DNA of 64,000 nt from Lunularia cruciata (taxonomy: Eukaryota; Streptophyta; Marchantiopsida; Lunulariales; Lunulariaceae), in assembly GCA_948567375.1 (NCBI GenBank), contig OX419759.1, positions 5,982,744-6,046,743 of the forward strand. The letters run 5' to 3'. The notes beneath the pieces are model-generated. The model saw nothing but the letters and a program-made list of their open reading frames with translations. It ran no database searches and was not told the DNA's origin. The first letter of the stretch is position 1. Each line of letters opens with the position of its first letter. Below are positions 21,721-34,500 of the stretch, in pieces. The position numbers and the translations under genes were made by a program.

Positions 21721-23040
21721 ATTGAGCAAAATAAAGTATCACTCTAAAAATCCATGAAACAAAATAACTTCCATGACATAAAAGCCTCACACATATTCCT
21801 AAATCCATCTGGTCAGCCTAGTTGCTCCCTACCTCCACTTTGCATCTCAATGTGCACACTCAATGTGTGCATCAATTAACAAGTGTGCTTTCCTAAACAG
21901 GTCTTATAAGTAACATGACACAATTCTACTCTTGTATCTCCCAGATTGTTAGCAACAAATATAAATAGCCTCATCAAATATTGCAATCAAACCAGGAATT
22001 TTAAAAAGCAGTAAACACTCAGCTTTGTATTACATTCATAGACTAAAACTTCTCTCTATTGCTTACAACTTTGCTATACACCAAGTTCATGTTGAACAAC
22101 AAGAGATCTTCTTCTCATCATTAAATAATAGAATAATAGAGTTCATAATTCCCAAGAGCTAACAGTCTGGTAATTTGAAATTGGAATGTTGTATATTTCT
22201 TGACACCTCAATCCAAAGGCTTATTACTTTTCTATACACCAAATTTATGTTGAAAAGCTAGAGATCTTCTCATCACCAAATAACAAAATTCATAATTCCT
22301 AGGAATTGATACCTTTTTGCAATTTGAAATTGCAATGTTGCATGTTTCTTGACACACCCAAGCCATGAAATTCCTTGAAGCTGTAGTAAGCACTACACTT
22401 TTTGTGAAATCCTCATTTAATTCTCATACTTTTCAACAAATGAATTTTTCTATCAAATTTTTCTATCATAGTTGTCTACTATTCCTTGCAGAACAAGACA
22501 TATACCCATTAAATTCCACGGCCTTGGTGGCTACATAGATGATTGTAGGTTACTATCAATACTAGGTTATCATAAGTTTCAAAAAAGGTTTATAGTCTTC
22601 TCCCTTTGGTTATTGTAATTACTAGGTTACCATAAGGGTAGACATAGATATGACTTGGCTAATGGCTTGGCTACATAGCTCACTAAACATTATAGTCTAC
22701 TAACAACATAATGAGCCAGCTAGTTCTAGTTTGTATTAATTACGTATATCAATTATCTAAATGTATCAATTTCTTGAGGTTGGGCCCAAGAGTCACCCAA
22801 GATCTTGCCATTCTAGCAATAACTATCTTGGTTCTATTTTTGGGTGGGTATGCCTTCCATTGCTATCTTCTAACTACAACTATCACTTGGGTTCTTGACA
22901 AGAAACACTCTCTAGTATGCTCTACAAAGTGGAGGAACCATTTCTTTTTATTTTCTCTAGCAATCCCCTTCCTCCAAATTCCTATGAACAATTTGATTCT
23001 ATCTACACATGCCAAGAAGAGATAGACTGCTCTACAAGTT
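21721..23040 (+). other. Unassigned DNA with a local tandem duplication
   Basis: No coding domain recognised. A roughly 155-bp segment occurs twice (22074-22370, listed separately). The part from about 22700 leads into the tandem array and may belong to the same element. Confidence 0.45.
22074..22370 (+). repeat. Two-copy tandem duplication, ~155 bp unit
   Basis: CTATACACCAAGTTCATGTTG at about 22074 and CTATACACCAAATTTATGTTG at about 22231 each start a segment with GAGATCTTCT, TTCATAATTCC, AATTTGAAATTG and TTTCTTGACAC in the same order. The copies differ by substitutions and short gaps, so the duplication is old. Confidence 0.75.
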
Positions 23041-23049
23041 GTACTCAAT

Positions 23050-24845
23050 TTAGATACTCCTTTCCACTCCACCAAGCCCTTTAACTAGATTAAGGAGAGC
23101 AATCTACTCTTTTGAGCTCTTGTCTACTTCTTTGAACTCTCTCTAGCCACTCAATTTTCCTTTGCCATTCTCTTGATTTCTCTCAATATTAACTTGAAGC
23201 TCTTGTGAAGATTTTCTTCTCAACTTTGATTTATCAAGAAATCCCAATGGGGAGCAAAGTTTGCAATTATTACTTTGCTTCACCTATCTTGCTTCAAAGG
23301 AAATCACTAAGTATGTAAGAAGCACTTCCTCCCTAAAAAGCTATCTAGTCCTTTGAACTCTCTCCAACCACTCAATTTCACTTCTTCATTATCTCATTAC
23401 TCTCAAATTAACCTAGAGCTTGTCCAAATAGTTTCTTCTCAACTTTGATCACTCAAGAAATCTCAATAGAGAGCAAAGTTCATTATTATCACTTTGCTTT
23501 AATTGTCTTGCTTTGAAGGAAACAACTAATCCTACAACAAACACTTCCTTCCTAAAATATTCCTACTCCTCCCAACTCCCACCAACCACTTAATTTCCTC
23601 TCCCCACTCTTGATTCTTGTCAAAATTAACTTGGAGCTCTTGCAAACAGTTTTTTCTCACCTTTGATTACTCAAGAGCAATGGGGAGCAAAGTTGGTGAT
23701 TATTACTTTGCTTCATCTATCTTTCTTTGGAGGAAATTACTAATCATGCATTAAGCACTTCCCAAAAACCTATCTACTCCTTCCAACCCCCTCCAACCGC
23801 TCAATTTCACTTCCCTACTCTCTTGATTCTTGTCAAAATTAACTTGGAGCTCTTGCAAACAGTTTTTCTCAACTTTGAATACTTGAGAAATCCCAATGGG
23901 GAGCAAAGTTGGTGATCATGACTTTTCTTTACATGTCTTGCTTTGAAGGAAATACTAATGCACAAAGCATAAAGCACTTCCTTCTAAAATACCTATCTAT
24001 TCCTTCCACCTCCCTCCAACAACTCAATTTCCCTTCCACACTCTCTTGATTCCTCTCAAAATTAACTTGGAGTGCTTGCAAATAGTTTCTTCTCACCTTT
24101 AATTACTTGAGAAATCCCAATGGCAAGCAAAGTTGGTGAATATCACTTTGCTTCACTTAACCTACTTAGAAAGATTACTTATCATATGAGAAGCATTTCT
24201 TTTGTGACACTTGGTTGTGTTTACTCTTTTGGACTCTCTCTTGCCACTCAATTTTCCTTCCACACTATCTCACTCCTCTTGAAATTAACCTATAGCTCTT
24301 AGTTTCTTCTTAGTTTTGGTTACTCAAGTGATCCCAATGGAGAGAAAAGACCTATCTACTCCTCTCAACTCTCTTTAGCCGCTCAATTTCCCTTCCTCAT
24401 TCTCTCTATTCTCATCAAAATTAGCTTAGGTTCTCCTACAAATTACTTCTTTTGAAAAATAGGAAGTAGAATCCTCTCAATTATATGAATCAAGTACTTC
24501 CTCTAATTTAGGAAGAAATAATTGCTAGTTCAAGCATTGGTGGAGTTGAGGAGCGTACCACCTCTAATGGTTCCTTGAAGCTTGACCACTTTTTTTACAT
24601 GATTTTTCATACTCGATAGTTGGCTCTTTTGAGAGAAAAATGTCTACTTACTTACTAGTAGATTTGGTTTGTATTCCCATGTCACCCTTGGGGTCTAGTG
24701 TATTGTGCATGTGTGGGTAGAGTACAACATACCAACCTCAATTCATATGGTCAACCTCCAAAGCATGGGATCTAATGCAAGCATTGATTGGGCATTTGGT
24801 GGATGTTTGAAAGCTGGCTAGTTCTGGTTCCCTTTTGAGAGAGAC
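23050..24845 (+). repeat. Repeat D, array 1: ~218-bp tandem units plus unique tail
   Basis: The segment around GGGGAGCAAAGTTGGTGAT recurs at 23254, 23473, 23687, 23903 and 24127 (spacing 219, 214, 216, 224), with weaker copies at either end. Each unit carries CACTCAATTTCC, CTCTTGATTC, AATTAACTTGGAGCTC and TCACTTTGCTTC. From about 24460 a ~390-bp non-repeated tail follows and recurs, with the array, at 38946-40095. No coding content. It could be the untranslated part of a large retroelement (Tat/Ogre elements often hold tandem repeats there) or a local satellite. Confidence 0.8.
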
Positions 24846-25200
24846 CATTACTTTAGACAATCGATGCAAGTCCAACATTGTAATTGATCTCCTTAAGGAT
24901 AGCTTTTGCTTAAGGGATAAAAGGGAAGGCACATCAAGAGAAAAATAGTAACAAGGTGAGAGTGAAGGGATTTATGGATTGAAAATCCAAAAAATATTGA
25001 TTGCTTTTGCTCTTTGTTGTTTCCTAAATTAGGCTTGCAACACAACCTCATTCAAACTATAATTGCCCTTGCAAACACCCTCTACCTCTACTTCTTTGTG
25101 GTAGTATCATTTAACCTACAATCCATTAGTTATGGTGTTCAATATAGTGCCTTGTAGATCCTTTATTTGGAGCAATCCACTGAAGAACACTTTAGGAGTG
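24846..25200 (+). other. Unassigned junction between repeat D tail and element G
   Basis: Homology to the second D copy stops near 24845. The following ~350 bp have no recognised feature. The minus-strand integrase relic begins just beyond. Confidence 0.4.
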
Positions 25201-26177
25201 TGACAAGGTCCAATGCTAGATGGAGTTTTCATGGGAATTCTCTCTATGCTTCTCATACATAATAACTAAATCTCCTATGGTAATATCTTGGTTCACTATG
25301 ATCTTTTGGTCATAGCATTCCTTGCATGGGTTTTGGATGCACTTGCTCCATTGCAAGGCTTCTTCTTTGGCTTCTCCAAGGTTTTTATGTCTAATTTGGT
25401 TTACATCTAACTCATTATTCTTTATGTAGTCTTGCATTATCACTTAGTAGGTTGCAATATTCATCTCTACTTCATGTTGGGAAGTATGAGCATAAGCCAA
25501 AAAGAAAGGATTGTATCCAATTGTTACCTTATAAGTGGTATTGAGGGCACAGAAAAAAAAAAAGCTTGATCTTCAAGTCAATCTTGTAGGCAGAGACAAT
25601 GTTTTTGAGTATTTTGTCCATTGTACCATTTGATCTTTTTATCAAGCCATTGGCTTTAAGATTATAAGGAGTGGTCTTCTTATGGCACACAACAAGGTTT
25701 GTATGAGTGATACCATTAGGTTATTCAAGAAATGAAAACCTCTATCATTGACTAGCTCCAATGGATATTTGAACCAAGTCATGCTCTACTTCATGTGAAG
25801 AGCTTTGTAGTTATATGAGAATCATTTCTTATGGTAGCTCTTGCTTTGATCCATTTAGTTGCATAGTTTGTAGCTAGTATGATATACAAATTTCTCCTTC
25901 CCTTATTGATGGGTTGATTAGGTCCAAGGAAGTCTATTCTCCACTTGGAAAACAATGCATATGCCATAGTTGGCATGAGTGACCAATGAAGGAGAACAAG
26001 GAGGCTCTAGTACATTGACATTGATTGCAATTCTTGACATATTACTTCACATCTTTGCTTAAGCTCAACCACCAATACCATGTAGATTGGATCTTGGCTA
26101 TGGTGATCAAGGCAAAATACTTTCCTCCCAAGTCTTATGTGTGTAGAGCATCTAATATTGCTTTCCTATCACTCTTC
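25200..26177 (-). pseudogene. Element G: integrase relic of a Tat-like Ty3/gypsy element
   Basis: On the minus strand a zinc-binding region (about 26160-26020) ends in YVKNCNQCQCTR. The core start is FSKWRIDFLGPNQPINKGRR with IILATNYATKWIKARAT (25791-25976), which has the first catalytic Asp and the D-Y-A-T-K-W motif. The C-terminal part is at 25216-25443 (HKNLGEAKEEALQWSKCIQN). The core between 25560 and 25790 is broken. Only integrase survives. The A4 LTR starts at the upstream end, so A4 or a rearrangement cut it off. Confidence 0.72.
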
Positions 26178-26610
26178 TTTAAAAGAACAAGGAGAGAAAT
26201 AAGGGAATGGAACATGAGAATGGAAAGTCACATTTCAACTTTGAAGTGAGTGAAACTCCAAAATGCTTGTCATAAGCTTAGGCTTTGGTATATATAGCAA
26301 AGCAACATAGAGCTCTTGAGAAGCTTCCAAGGATGCTTCCTTCTCAAAGCTGCCTTCATGGAGTGCAAGCTAAGTTACCCAAGAAGCTATCAAGAAAGCT
26401 TCCTTCTAGAAGCCGACTGCTTGGTGTACATGCTAAGCTAGCTATTAACTTCATGTGGAAGTTACCCAATCCTTGGAAAGTAACCTATAAGCTCCCACTA
26501 AGAAGTTCCAAAGTGCTTCTAGAACATTCTTAGAATTCCTAACTATATTTGGCTTATTTTATTAACTTATTAGCCTCTACTAACTCATCTACTAACTCCA
26601 TATTATTACA
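26178..26610 (-). repeat. A4 3' LTR
   Basis: Reverse complement of the A LTR: TATTATTACA at its right end corresponds to the TGTAACAATA start. It contains AAGCTTCC/GGAAGCTT palindrome blocks, and TATATATAG near 26290 takes the place of the TATA segment. The left end near 26178 is approximate. The minus-strand purine-rich GTGGAGGTGAGAATA just before it (26611-26625) is the polypurine tract. Confidence 0.8.
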
Positions 26611-28203
26611 TATTCTCACCTCCACTAGTTAGTGATGTCCTTTTTACCATAGAAACTTTGAACTATGGATGGCTATTTGTGCATTATGGAGATAAGAAAG
26701 GAGATCCTATGTAGCATCATGAAGAGGATACACTTTCTAAAGGACCTTATATTCCTTATGTGGTTGGTGGCCATGTTGGATGTCATAACATGGAAGTATA
26801 TAATAAAATTTGTATTCCTCATAATTTTTGATAAGGATAGGAGGAAGAAAGGTTTAGAAAAATAATGGAAAAGGAAGATGGATTAGAAAAGAAAGCTTTT
26901 AACTTTGAAACATGAAAGACAAGATGAATCTGCATATGACTAGACAAGGCAAGTTGTTACGCAACTACAAAAATGATTCAAGTAAACACCAAATAGACCT
27001 ATCCAATGAGGAGAAAGTTTAAAAAATTAGGCATCAAGCAAGAGAGGAAGGTTACTAGAAGAAATCATGACTTTATCACCTAGTTGAAAGGTGAGATCAC
27101 AATGATGTTGATCAACATATTGCTTTTGCCAATTTTGAACAATGAGAAGATGAGACTTGGCTTGGTGTAAGGATTTAGATAACATGGATAAGAATGTAGA
27201 AGTATGAGGATATGAGATGAGGAAAGCAAGAAATGAATCTAGAAAAAGTGGATCTTGCCCAAATCAAGGAAGAAGAAAGACTACTTGGTGCTTCCTAGTT
27301 GGGATTATAGTAGGCAAACCTGGCAATTGCAAGACAAGTGTCTCAATTGGTATGGTGAATGTTGACAAAGACACAAACTATGATCTTCCAAGGTGCAATT
27401 TTTTTGTTTGGTTTGCACATTATTTTAAGGATGATAGGCCATAGACAAAGCAAGCTTAGTGCTAAGTAGCTTGAAGTGTGCTTGCTAAAATTTACCAACA
27501 AATAAAGTATCATGGTTAGAGATGAGAATCTTTGGCATCCTATGATGTAAATCTTGGCTAGCATTGGACTATGCTATCTACAATAGATGCCAAGTGAATC
27601 TACTTATTAAGTTTATCAACAAACACCACAATGGCAGTATGACCTTGATCCATTTTGGGCAAGGATTTGATGAGGTTGAGACTAACATGTTTCGATGAGG
27701 ATATTGGAATGGGAAGTGGTTGAAGTATTCCACTTGGTTTTGGGTTGGTGATCTTGTCGCATAGGCAAATCTCATAAGATCAAACAAACTCTCAAACTTC
27801 TTATGCCTTGTTTGGCCACCACCATTGATATTGGAGGGTACAAGGTTTTATCCACACCCAAGTGACCAACAATTAGTAAGTCATTGGCTTCTTGAAGCCA
27901 CACAAGTTGGATGTCTACCATAGTTGGAATATAGATCTGGTCTTCACAAAATAGAAAGCCATCCTTGAAGGAAAAATTATTGTACTCTTTATCATGTGCG
28001 CAAGACAACTTTGAACTAGCTGAAAGAAGGGGTCTTGTTGTAAAGCAATCTTGAACTCTATATGTACCTTTAAATTGGTTGACATTATATTGATTGCTTT
28101 TATAATGGGGGATTCAAGAAGAATCTTGAAATTAAGATATCATGATAAGGCATCATGAATGACATGGAACCTACCTAATTTGAACTCAAGTTTGATGTTG
28201 AAC
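26611..28203 (-). pseudogene. A4 integrase and chromodomain relic
   Basis: Going down in coordinate: the RNase H end, zinc-binding region (27772-28008 frame: ANDLLIVGHLGVDKTL), core start (27578-27787 frame) with CPKWIKVILPLWCLLINLIS, second-Asp segment LTMILYLLVNF (27343-27564 frame; Asp lost), and chromodomain about 26665-26860. In the third-acid segment the bases encode the same Lys-type change seen in A3. Multiple frameshifts are present. Confidence 0.78.
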
Positions 28204-28889
28204 TATGAGCCACCCTATCCCTCCCTCAATTAGTATGAACATCCAATGGCTATTATGGTAATGCACCATGGACTAAGAAGGAAAAGAACCCAACTCCAAC
28301 ATACTCTTCCAAGGCACACTCCAAAACTCAAACCATTTCTCATTAAAGAACTCAATGAGAGAGATAATTACAAATGAAAGGATGATGAGTATCTCCTCAT
28401 CCCTAGTTTATATACTTGTAAAATAGTTATGTACCAAAGTTATTGATTATTAGAGTAACTCAAGTTACTAAACTAAAATTCAATTAATGCCAAGAGTTTA
28501 AAATAATATCCATACTCATGGAAATATTCTCCTAAGCATATGGTTTTATCTTAATCTAACCACTAAGTCAAGGATTCCTTCACATGGACTGTCCTTGGAT
28601 TATAGAAGAAAGCAAAAAGGTTTATGGGTCCAAGAGTTCTCAACTCTTTCCTCAAAGCCAAACACCTAAGAATAATACCAAGTCAATACACTAGAATCCA
28701 AAATAGTGATGCTCATCTTTTCCACTTTCTTTAAAGTAAGATTCCTTCTATCTTAGCTATGAATAAATTTAGTAAAAATCATGATTAATGTAAAACCATC
28801 CTTTATCTCCATATAAATAATATCTATCAAGTACTTGTGACACAAAACTAAATATAAAAATATAAATAAATGCATAAATGGATGTTATA
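28204..28889 (-). repeat. C 3' LTR
   Basis: TATGAGCC at the left end and GTTATA at the right end are decayed forms of TGTGAGCC and GTTACA in the solo copy. The minus-strand GTCCGAGGGTAAA immediately right of it is the polypurine tract. Confidence 0.85.
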
Positions 28890-29317
28890 TTTACCCTCGG
28901 ACTAAGATCTCACTTTGTCCTTAGAGTGAAGGTCTCTCTACCTTCTATGATACATCTTCAACTTATCATGGTTGATCTTATCAAAGTGTCTTCCTCCCAA
29001 CTCCTTGAGATCATAAGTGTAACTGTCACACACCTTCTTCACTAGGAAAGGTCCAAACTACTTAGGCAAAAACTTCTTTTGCACTCTCTTGAATTGAATG
29101 GAATCACCCAATCACCTTCTTTGAAGGGCTCCACCTTCTTCTTACCTTGCCTCTTGTCATACCTCTCATTTTGTTTCCTTTGGTCTTGCTCCACTCAAAC
29201 CATAACAACAATTCTTACCTCCTCCAATTCCATGAGTTAATCCTTCATTGACTTCTCTACATCTCCTCCTTGTGCTTTCTTCAATCTCCTATGAATGCTT
29301 TGGAAGGTCAAAAGATC
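28890..29317 (-). pseudogene. C integrase C-terminus relic
   Basis: The minus strand reads LTFQSIHRRLKKAQGGDVEK, later ERYDKRQGKKKVEPFKEGDW, then DLKELGGRHFDKINHDKLK. This is the usual end of a Tat-like integrase (R-Y-D-K-R, F-x-x-G-D-x-V, and a D-K-x-K end). It is directly continuous, in the same frame, with the core at 30013 once the solo LTR is removed. Confidence 0.8.
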
Positions 29318-30008
29318 TGTGAGCCAGCCTATCTCTCACTTAGGATGAACCTCTGATGGATATTATAGTAGCGCACTATGGACTTAGACGGCAAAGAACA
29401 CCAACTCCATCATACTCCTCCAAGGCTAACACTCTAAGACTCAAGACATTGCTCACTAGAGAAATCAATGAGAGAGATAGTTGCAAGTGAAAGGATGATG
29501 AGTACCTCCCCACCCATAGTTTATATACTTGTGAAATAGTTATGCACCAAAGTTACTTATTATTTGAGTAACTCAAGTTACTAGGCTAAAAGTCAAGTAA
29601 AGTCAAAAAGTATAAAAAAATATCCATCCACATGGGCATATTTCACTAAACATGTGATCTTATATTGACCCAACTATTAAGTCAAGGATTCTTTCACATG
29701 GGCTATCCTTGTACTATAAAAGAATCCAAAACAAAAAGGCTTGCGGGCCCAAGAGTTCTCAACTTTTCCTCAAAGCCAAACACCTAGGAATAATACCAAG
29801 TCAACACACTAGAATCCAAAATAGTGATGCTCATCTTTTCTCCTTCCTCTAGAGTAAGGTCCGCACTATCATAGCTATGATTAACTTTAGCTAATAATGA
29901 TTAATTTAGAACCATCCTTTATCTCTATATAAATAATATCTCTCAGGTATTTGTAATACTAAGCTAAATATTATAATACCACAAACATGCACAAATGGGT
30001 GTTACAGA
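29318..30008 (-). mobile_element. Solo LTR of family C in C integrase
   Basis: 691 bp, TGTGAGCC to GTTACA on the plus strand, flanked by GATC on both sides (29314-29317 and 30009-30012). Removing the insert and one GATC restores an open integrase reading (IHFDLLTFQS). This defines the C LTR ends and a 4-bp duplication. Confidence 0.9.
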
Positions 30009-30012
30009 TCAA

Positions 30013-31439
30013 AGTGAATAGTTAAGGTAGACTTAATATCATATATCAAATGAAATGGAGAACACCTTGTGGAAGTCTTCATTGTTGTCCTATACTCCCA
30101 CAAAATTGCATGAATCCTCTTACCCCAATGATATTTAGCCCTTTCCATTTTTGCATCTTTGTGTAACATCATGCAAAAGGTCTGATTGGTTCTCTATGCA
30201 AAGTCATTAGAGTTTGGCTTATAGGAAGTAGCTACTCTATTTGTGATAAAGAAATGTCATAACATAGCTATAGTGATACTTCCTATAAACTTTCCTCCTC
30301 TATTAGAAACCAACTCGAAAGGGTACTCAAACCTAGTGATAATCCATTCATAAAGAAATCTACTTACTTCATCTTCATTCTTGTCCGTCAATGGTATAGC
30401 CTCAACCCACTTGGTAAGGTAATCAGTAACTACCGCAATGTACCAATTTTTCCTTGGGGTTCTATTGAGAGGACCTACAAAGTCAATTCCTCACTTCTCA
30501 AAAGGTCTTAGCAAAAGAATTGATCTAAGAGATGACATGGAAGTAGAATTTCTAGCAAAAGCTTTACAAGAATTACAAGTTTTTAAATAATCAAGACAAT
30601 TTTTGAAAATTCCCCTCCAATGGTAACTTGCATCTAGAATCTTGAATGTAGTCACCTTTCTTGCAAAGTGTCTCACATACAATAAACCTTAATGAAACTT
30701 GTTTGTGAGTAAGATAGACTCCTCCTTACCCACTACTTCTTAAAGTAGACCATCTATTTGATGGAAAAGAATATCCTTCACCATTGTGTAAGGTCTAGAT
30801 CTTGCTACAAGGGTCTTTCTCTCCCTAGCATGCATACCTTCTGGATAGTTACTTCTTATAACAGAGTCCACAATTTCCTTGTACTTTGTTGGCACCTCTT
30901 GAGTGATTGAGATTATCATGAGCTCCTTATCTGGGAAGGAATCTTCCACTGGTTCAATACCATCATGATCTTAGGCCCTAAATAACAAATCAACATGTTT
31001 ATATTTCTTCTTTTGCCTATCATCAATGGTGTAGTCACACTCGGACAAGAGTATCATCTACTTTGCTAGCCTCCCTTCCACATTAGGCTTGTTGAAGATG
31101 TACTTCAAAGCCTTGTGATCCATGACTAATGGTGGCTTTCCCTCCAATCAAGTAGTGTCTAAACTTCTTGAGACCAAAAATCACTACCAACCCTTCTCTC
31201 TCCGTGATTGAGTAGTTCTTTTTTGCTGAAACAATCTATTTACTAGTATAAGCTATTGGATGATCATGCTCATCTTGGTCTAATTGATTAAGATTGCATC
31301 TTAAAGCTACATTAAAAGCATTAGTGTAGAGGATGAAAAGCTTAATCCAATCAGGTTTACCAAGAATTGGAGCCATAACAAGGGATTGCTTGAGCTCCTC
31401 AAAAGCTTTGAGAGCTTCTTTGTCCTCCAAAATCACCAT
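30013..31439 (-). pseudogene. C pol relic: RNase H and integrase core
   Basis: RNase H: LFILYTNAFNVALRCNLNQL with HPIAYTSK (31236-31439), then SITEREGLVVIFGLKKFRHY near 31140-31200. A linker region is open at 30740-30949. Integrase zinc-binding region: YHWRGIFKNCLDYLKTCNSC (30491-30682). The core is GIDFVGPLNRTPRKNWYIAV with TDYLTKWVEA (about 30478-30390), then VSNRGGKFIG with Asp changed to Asn, and HLIYDIKSTLT near 30050. Few stops remain in the core, but the altered second acidic residue and the nested LTR show it is inactive. Confidence 0.82.
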
Positions 31440-32160
31440 ATATTCTACACTCTTTTCATATCAATGATCAGTGCATAAGCCTTGTTGGAAAATGAGAAGA
31501 TGAACCTCCTATCGTACCCAAACATCCCCAAGAATTGGTGTAACTTTTTCAAAATTTAAGGGAATGGAAGGTCTAAGATCTTCCTTGCCTTTCTAGGATC
31601 AATTGCTATTCCATCCTTGAAAATCATGTGCCCCAAAAGTTGACCTTCTTCACAACCAAAAATTCACTTCTCTAGGTTGAGTAATGCATTTTCATCCAAG
31701 CATTGCAAGATCTTGATCAAGTGCTCTTCCTTGCTCCCATGGACACAAAATTCATCAATGAAGTCTCTCACAAATTGCTTAATGAAAGGTTCAAACAATT
31801 TGTTCATAGACCACTGGAATGTGGTTGGAGAATTGCAAAGCAAAAAATGAATGAAATTGGAAAATAATTCCCCCAAGGTGTGGTGAATGTGGTGAGTTTT
31901 TAATGCTCTTGTGCAATCTTGATTTGGTTATACCCACTATAACTATCTCCAAAATAACTTGCAACTTCCTCCAAGATCTCATAACTTGCAACTTCCTCCA
32001 AGATCTCATCAATGAATGGCAAAAGGTAATAGTCTTTCTTAGGAATAGTGTTGAGCTTCTTGTAATCATCACATAACCAAAGCTTGCCATTTCTTTTTCT
32101 TCAATATCACAATTGGAGACACCTATTCTGAATTCTCTACCTCAAAAATAAATCCAACCT
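31440..32160 (-). pseudogene. C pol relic: reverse transcriptase
   Basis: The 31664-31876 frame reads FLLCNSPTTFQWSMNKLFEP with FVRDFIDEFCVHGSKEEHL. FIDE stands where the catalytic Y/F-L/I-D-D pair is expected, so the second Asp is changed to Glu. Upstream (about 31880-32150) is a broken palm region with a short tandem repeat, AACTTGCAACTTCCTCCAAG twice near 31957-32000. Thumb and connection lie at 31440-31660. Confidence 0.78.
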
Positions 32161-33113
32161 CCTTGAGCTTATCAATCTCCTCCACAACCAAAGCTATTGG
32201 TGGGCTATTGGTGGTGATCCAACATTGCCTTTGGCAGACTAGTCTTGCAAGTGATTCCACTTCTATCTTGTGCTCCTCTAAGGTTACTTCCTTTAGATCC
32301 TTGAAATTGAAAGCAAATACATGGATTAATTTTAGAAAATTTCCTCAGATCTCCTTCTCCTCTTTGGTAATATTTGGACCATACTTGAGGGTAAATAACC
32401 TCCTTTCTATCCACTCAAGTGTCAACGCTAGACCTTTGGCTTGGGTTATTTGGGTATTTCAAAACCTTTGGCTTAGGTGCAAATCCATAGCACACAAGGG
32501 ATACACATTTGAATCAGATTTAGGTTCATCTTGTTCCATGGAAGTCTCTTACTCCATGTTTTTATCAACACTTGAAGCTCCTTCTTTTGAATTGATTCCT
32601 AATAATCAAAAGATGGTGTATCTAAATATGAAGTGTTTGTGGTATCAGTCATAAGAATTTAAACTTGATGGTTTGAGTGCCCAATTCTCAAGTCCTCTTT
32701 GATCCATCAGTCAATTGTGCTACTCTCAACCATGGCCTCCCAAAAAGCAAATCATACCTTGAATCCTTCAAGACTTGAAAAGTCATGAGATTTTGAACTC
32801 TCATAATTGAAACTATCACTTTATCCATCACCCCTATTGGTCAAATTTGTTGCTTGTTTTCCATGCTCACCACAAATGTTGAAGGTATAGAGGGTATCAT
32901 ACCCAACTTCTTCATCAACCTCTTTGACATGACATTCACTACAGATCCTCTGTCAACAAATGCATCCTTGATGTTATGACCATTCACTCTCATATCAATC
33001 TTGGAGGCATATTCACAAGTTTCCCATGATGTTGGTTTGGCATCCACCACCCCCATTGATATTAGAGCTTTATCTTTTGCTTTTTTCTTCCTCTTGCTCC
33101 TTATAGAGCTCAA
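32161..33113 (-). pseudogene. C protease region and linker to RT
   Basis: The 32841-33113 frame contains YASKIDMRVNGHNIKDAFVD followed by RGSVVNVMSKRLMKKLGM. This is an aspartic protease active-site region in which the D-T/S-G triad reads D-R-G, as in A3. Between 32160 and 32840 is a broken acid-rich linker. The protease would cut the Gag-Pol polyprotein. Confidence 0.75.
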
Positions 33114-34500
33114 CCACCTCTAAGCTCCTTTCTCAAGGTAGGATTCAAAGTGATTAATTGGCCCACTATGATGTTAGCCTTGTGGCTACCAAAATATTCC
33201 AACACATTGTAGTTCCATTGTTGCTTTGAGATCAAGAAGTCTTCCACCCCCAACTTCTTCCTTGGAGTCTTTGTTGTTGATGATGTTGAGGTGCTAGTGC
33301 AAGTGTTCATAATAGACATAGGAATATCCTTACTAGGAGTAAATCCTTAAGAAGAGTGTACATCCTATACAAAATAAGCTCTCTTCTTCTCTTATGCCAA
33401 AAGAACCAAATTAAGATTTTTGGAGTTTGAGCACTCCTCCTTCTCATACTTACTCTCAACCACATCTATAGATGCTATCCCCTTACCTTTATTTATATTA
33501 GGAGCCACTTAGGTTTCACTACCTCACTCTTTCTCTCTATTGGCTTCCTTGTAACCCTTCTTCCATTGTAAGTAGAATTTGGGCAATTCCTTTGGATGTG
33601 ACCTATTCTTGCACAACCAAAAATTGTTTTAAAATTTGAATTATTGGTTGGTTAACATCCTCTATATAGATAGCTTCTATAACTCCTAGGCCCTCTCCCC
33701 ACATTTTGTTCCACCTCTCTCTTCTCCCATAGTTGCACTACATTGAACTTGAGATTTGCAAGTTGTTCTGTGATGATTTGAAGTGGATCTTTTTGGTACA
33801 AGTGCAAGAATTGGAGAAACTACTACTTGTGGTGCAACCTTTGCTACCAAATTATCAGAAATTCCACCATACTTGAAGCTTTGAGGAGGATACACAACCT
33901 CCTTCACCAACAAATCACTCTCATCCCCTTTTAAACTCTCCTCCATACATATTGCAATCTTGATAATTTTAACCTTAGAATAAGGTTTCTCTTATCTCAC
34001 CTTGCTTCTTATTTGAGGTGTCATCCCTCCCACAAAATTATTTGTGAGTATGACTCCTATGCCAATCATAGTAGTCTCCACATCATCCTCACTCTTCCTC
34101 AACACTATGCAAAACCTAGATTCTAATTTCTCCACTCTTTTTATATAGACTCTCACTTTCTCTCCATCTCCTTGCTTAAGGAAGATAACTTCATTCATCA
34201 ACCCTCATAACTCTCATCTAGAAGAAAGTTCTCAATGAGTGCTACAATCAAATTCTTCCAAGACTCTTCTTGCATATCTTTCTTCTCTCTCTCTTTTGGT
34301 ATTTTGATTCATACCATGTAAGGGCTACATCCTCACAGAAATGCGGTAAAAATGAGACCCACTCATTCTTCCTCCTCTCATTGTTTCTTGTGCAAACTCT
34401 CTTGAAGTATCTCACAAAGTCCTCCACATCTTCTCCATTCTTGCCAAAGAAAACTAGAACTTCCCATTAGCCCCTCACTATCTTTCTCTTTTCTCTCAAA
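33114..34500 (-). pseudogene. C gag relic
   Basis: FGCARIGHIQRNCPNSTYNG near 33640-33580 is a zinc knuckle (C-x4-H-x4-C with the first Cys of the pair lost). The 33992-34201 frame (MNEVIFLKQGDGEKVRVYIK and EKLESRFCIVL) has the capsid-like Arg/Glu-rich helical look of plant gag. Open stretches at 33110-33319 and 33686-33946 are separated by stops. Start codon uncertain. Confidence 0.65.
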